This document shows positions 8,491 through 8,629 of a DNA stretch of 8,629 nt, in pieces. Positions within the stretch are counted from its first letter, which is position 1; each line of letters opens with the position of its first letter. The translations under genes and the position numbers were made by a program. The stretch comes from Rhizobium leguminosarum (lineage in GTDB: Bacteria; Pseudomonadota; Alphaproteobacteria; Rhizobiales; Rhizobiaceae), in NCBI RefSeq assembly GCF_001652265.1, contig NZ_LWBS01000021.1, positions 1 to 8,629 of the forward strand, read 5' to 3'. A model generated the notes under the pieces. It saw only the letters and a list, made by a program, of their open reading frames with translations. It did no database searches and was not told where the DNA came from.

Positions 8491-8502
8491 CCGGATGCAT
8501 AC
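8491..8502 (+). repeat. Probable right tip of the IS66 element
   Basis: CCGGATGCATAC, reading inward as GTATGCATCCGG, has the GTA start and GC-rich body of IS66-family ends. It lies 14 nt after the tnpC stop, and the IS5-type frame on the opposite strand stops matching exactly here. No matching left end is visible in the window. Confidence 0.55.
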
Positions 8503-8503
8503 C

Positions 8504-8629
8504 AAGCACATGCAGCGGACCGTCCGGCAGCGGCGGGTTTCGTCGGGCTGATGGCTCCCACTTCTGTGCCCGACGGCTCAGCGTCGTATGATCTGGAACT
8601 GGGACTTTCAGCCCCATGAGATCCAGCAG
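8504..8629 (-). pseudogene. IS5-family transposase fragment, cut by the IS66 right end
   Basis: From the right edge on the minus strand, 42 codons read LLDLMGLKVPVPDHTTLSRR, then AQKWEPSARRNPPLPDGPLHVL. The LMGLxxPVPDHTTLSRR block followed by GPLHVL is the region just before the first catalytic Asp of IS5-group DDE transposases (usually ...GPLHVLIDSTGLKVYG). The match ends exactly where the IS66 tip begins, so IS66 inserted just before the DST motif. The N-terminal part should lie to the right, outside the window. The continuing C-terminal part is not found on the left side, which argues for a deletion or rearrangement there. Confidence 0.75.

Noticed and set aside
8338..8619. Plus-strand open frame across the IS66/IS5 boundary
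   Set aside because: It overlaps tnpC out of frame and then runs antisense to the IS5 fragment, with no motif of its own.

Overview
The window is a nest of mobile elements, four layers deep, with almost no ordinary chromosomal coding sequence. The DNA is GC-rich, and the protein types (IS66, IS21 and IS5-family transposases, a recombinase-in-trio element) are most common in Proteobacteria. An alphaproteobacterium of the rhizobial, acetic-acid or sphingomonad type, probably on a plasmid or genomic island, is the best guess, but only a guess.

Outer layers. On the right edge (8504-8629, minus) is a fragment of an IS5-family transposase gene. It is cut by what looks like the right end of an IS66-family element (right tip about 8502). 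The IS66 transposase gene tnpC (plus strand) begins at 232 and ends at 8477. It carries an apparent internal deletion, two frameshifts and a 6.8-kb insertion, and tnpA and tnpB are missing from its left side. The left edge (1-175, minus) holds the start of a short unidentified protein that runs out of the window.

Middle layer. Inserted in tnpC, between the codons for its ...CWSH and SRRKFF... segments, is a recombinase-in-trio (RIT) element of about 4.15 kb once its own insertion is subtracted. It has 33-bp terminal inverted repeats (31/33 identical). On the minus strand it carries a tight operon: a small zinc-ribbon-like protein (7056-7706), then the tyrosine recombinases ritA (5807-7051), ritB (4866-5810) and ritC (1181-2197). 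Only RitC keeps the full canonical R-K-HxxR-H-Y catalytic set. RitA lacks the first Arg and RitB has Tyr for the box II His. The ends carry at least eight copies of a TTATCnnGAG-like motif, including a 22-bp perfect palindrome on the right, arranged as inverted arms around 6-bp spacers. This looks like a tyrosine-recombinase core site.

Inner layer. A complete IS21-family element (2232-4870; istA, istB, two-copy terminal repeats) sits at the ritB/ritC junction with a perfect 6-bp target duplication, GTTCGA. Removing it and one duplication copy restores ten lost C-terminal RitB residues and an ATGA overlap between ritB and ritC. This fixes the ancestral RIT layout and the real ritC start.

Insertion order read from the nesting: IS66 into IS5, RIT into IS66, IS21 into RIT. 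The perfect target duplication and intact istAB suggest the IS21 insertion is recent and the element may still be active. The RIT is probably impaired because ritB has an altered tail and ritC is uncoupled from its operon.
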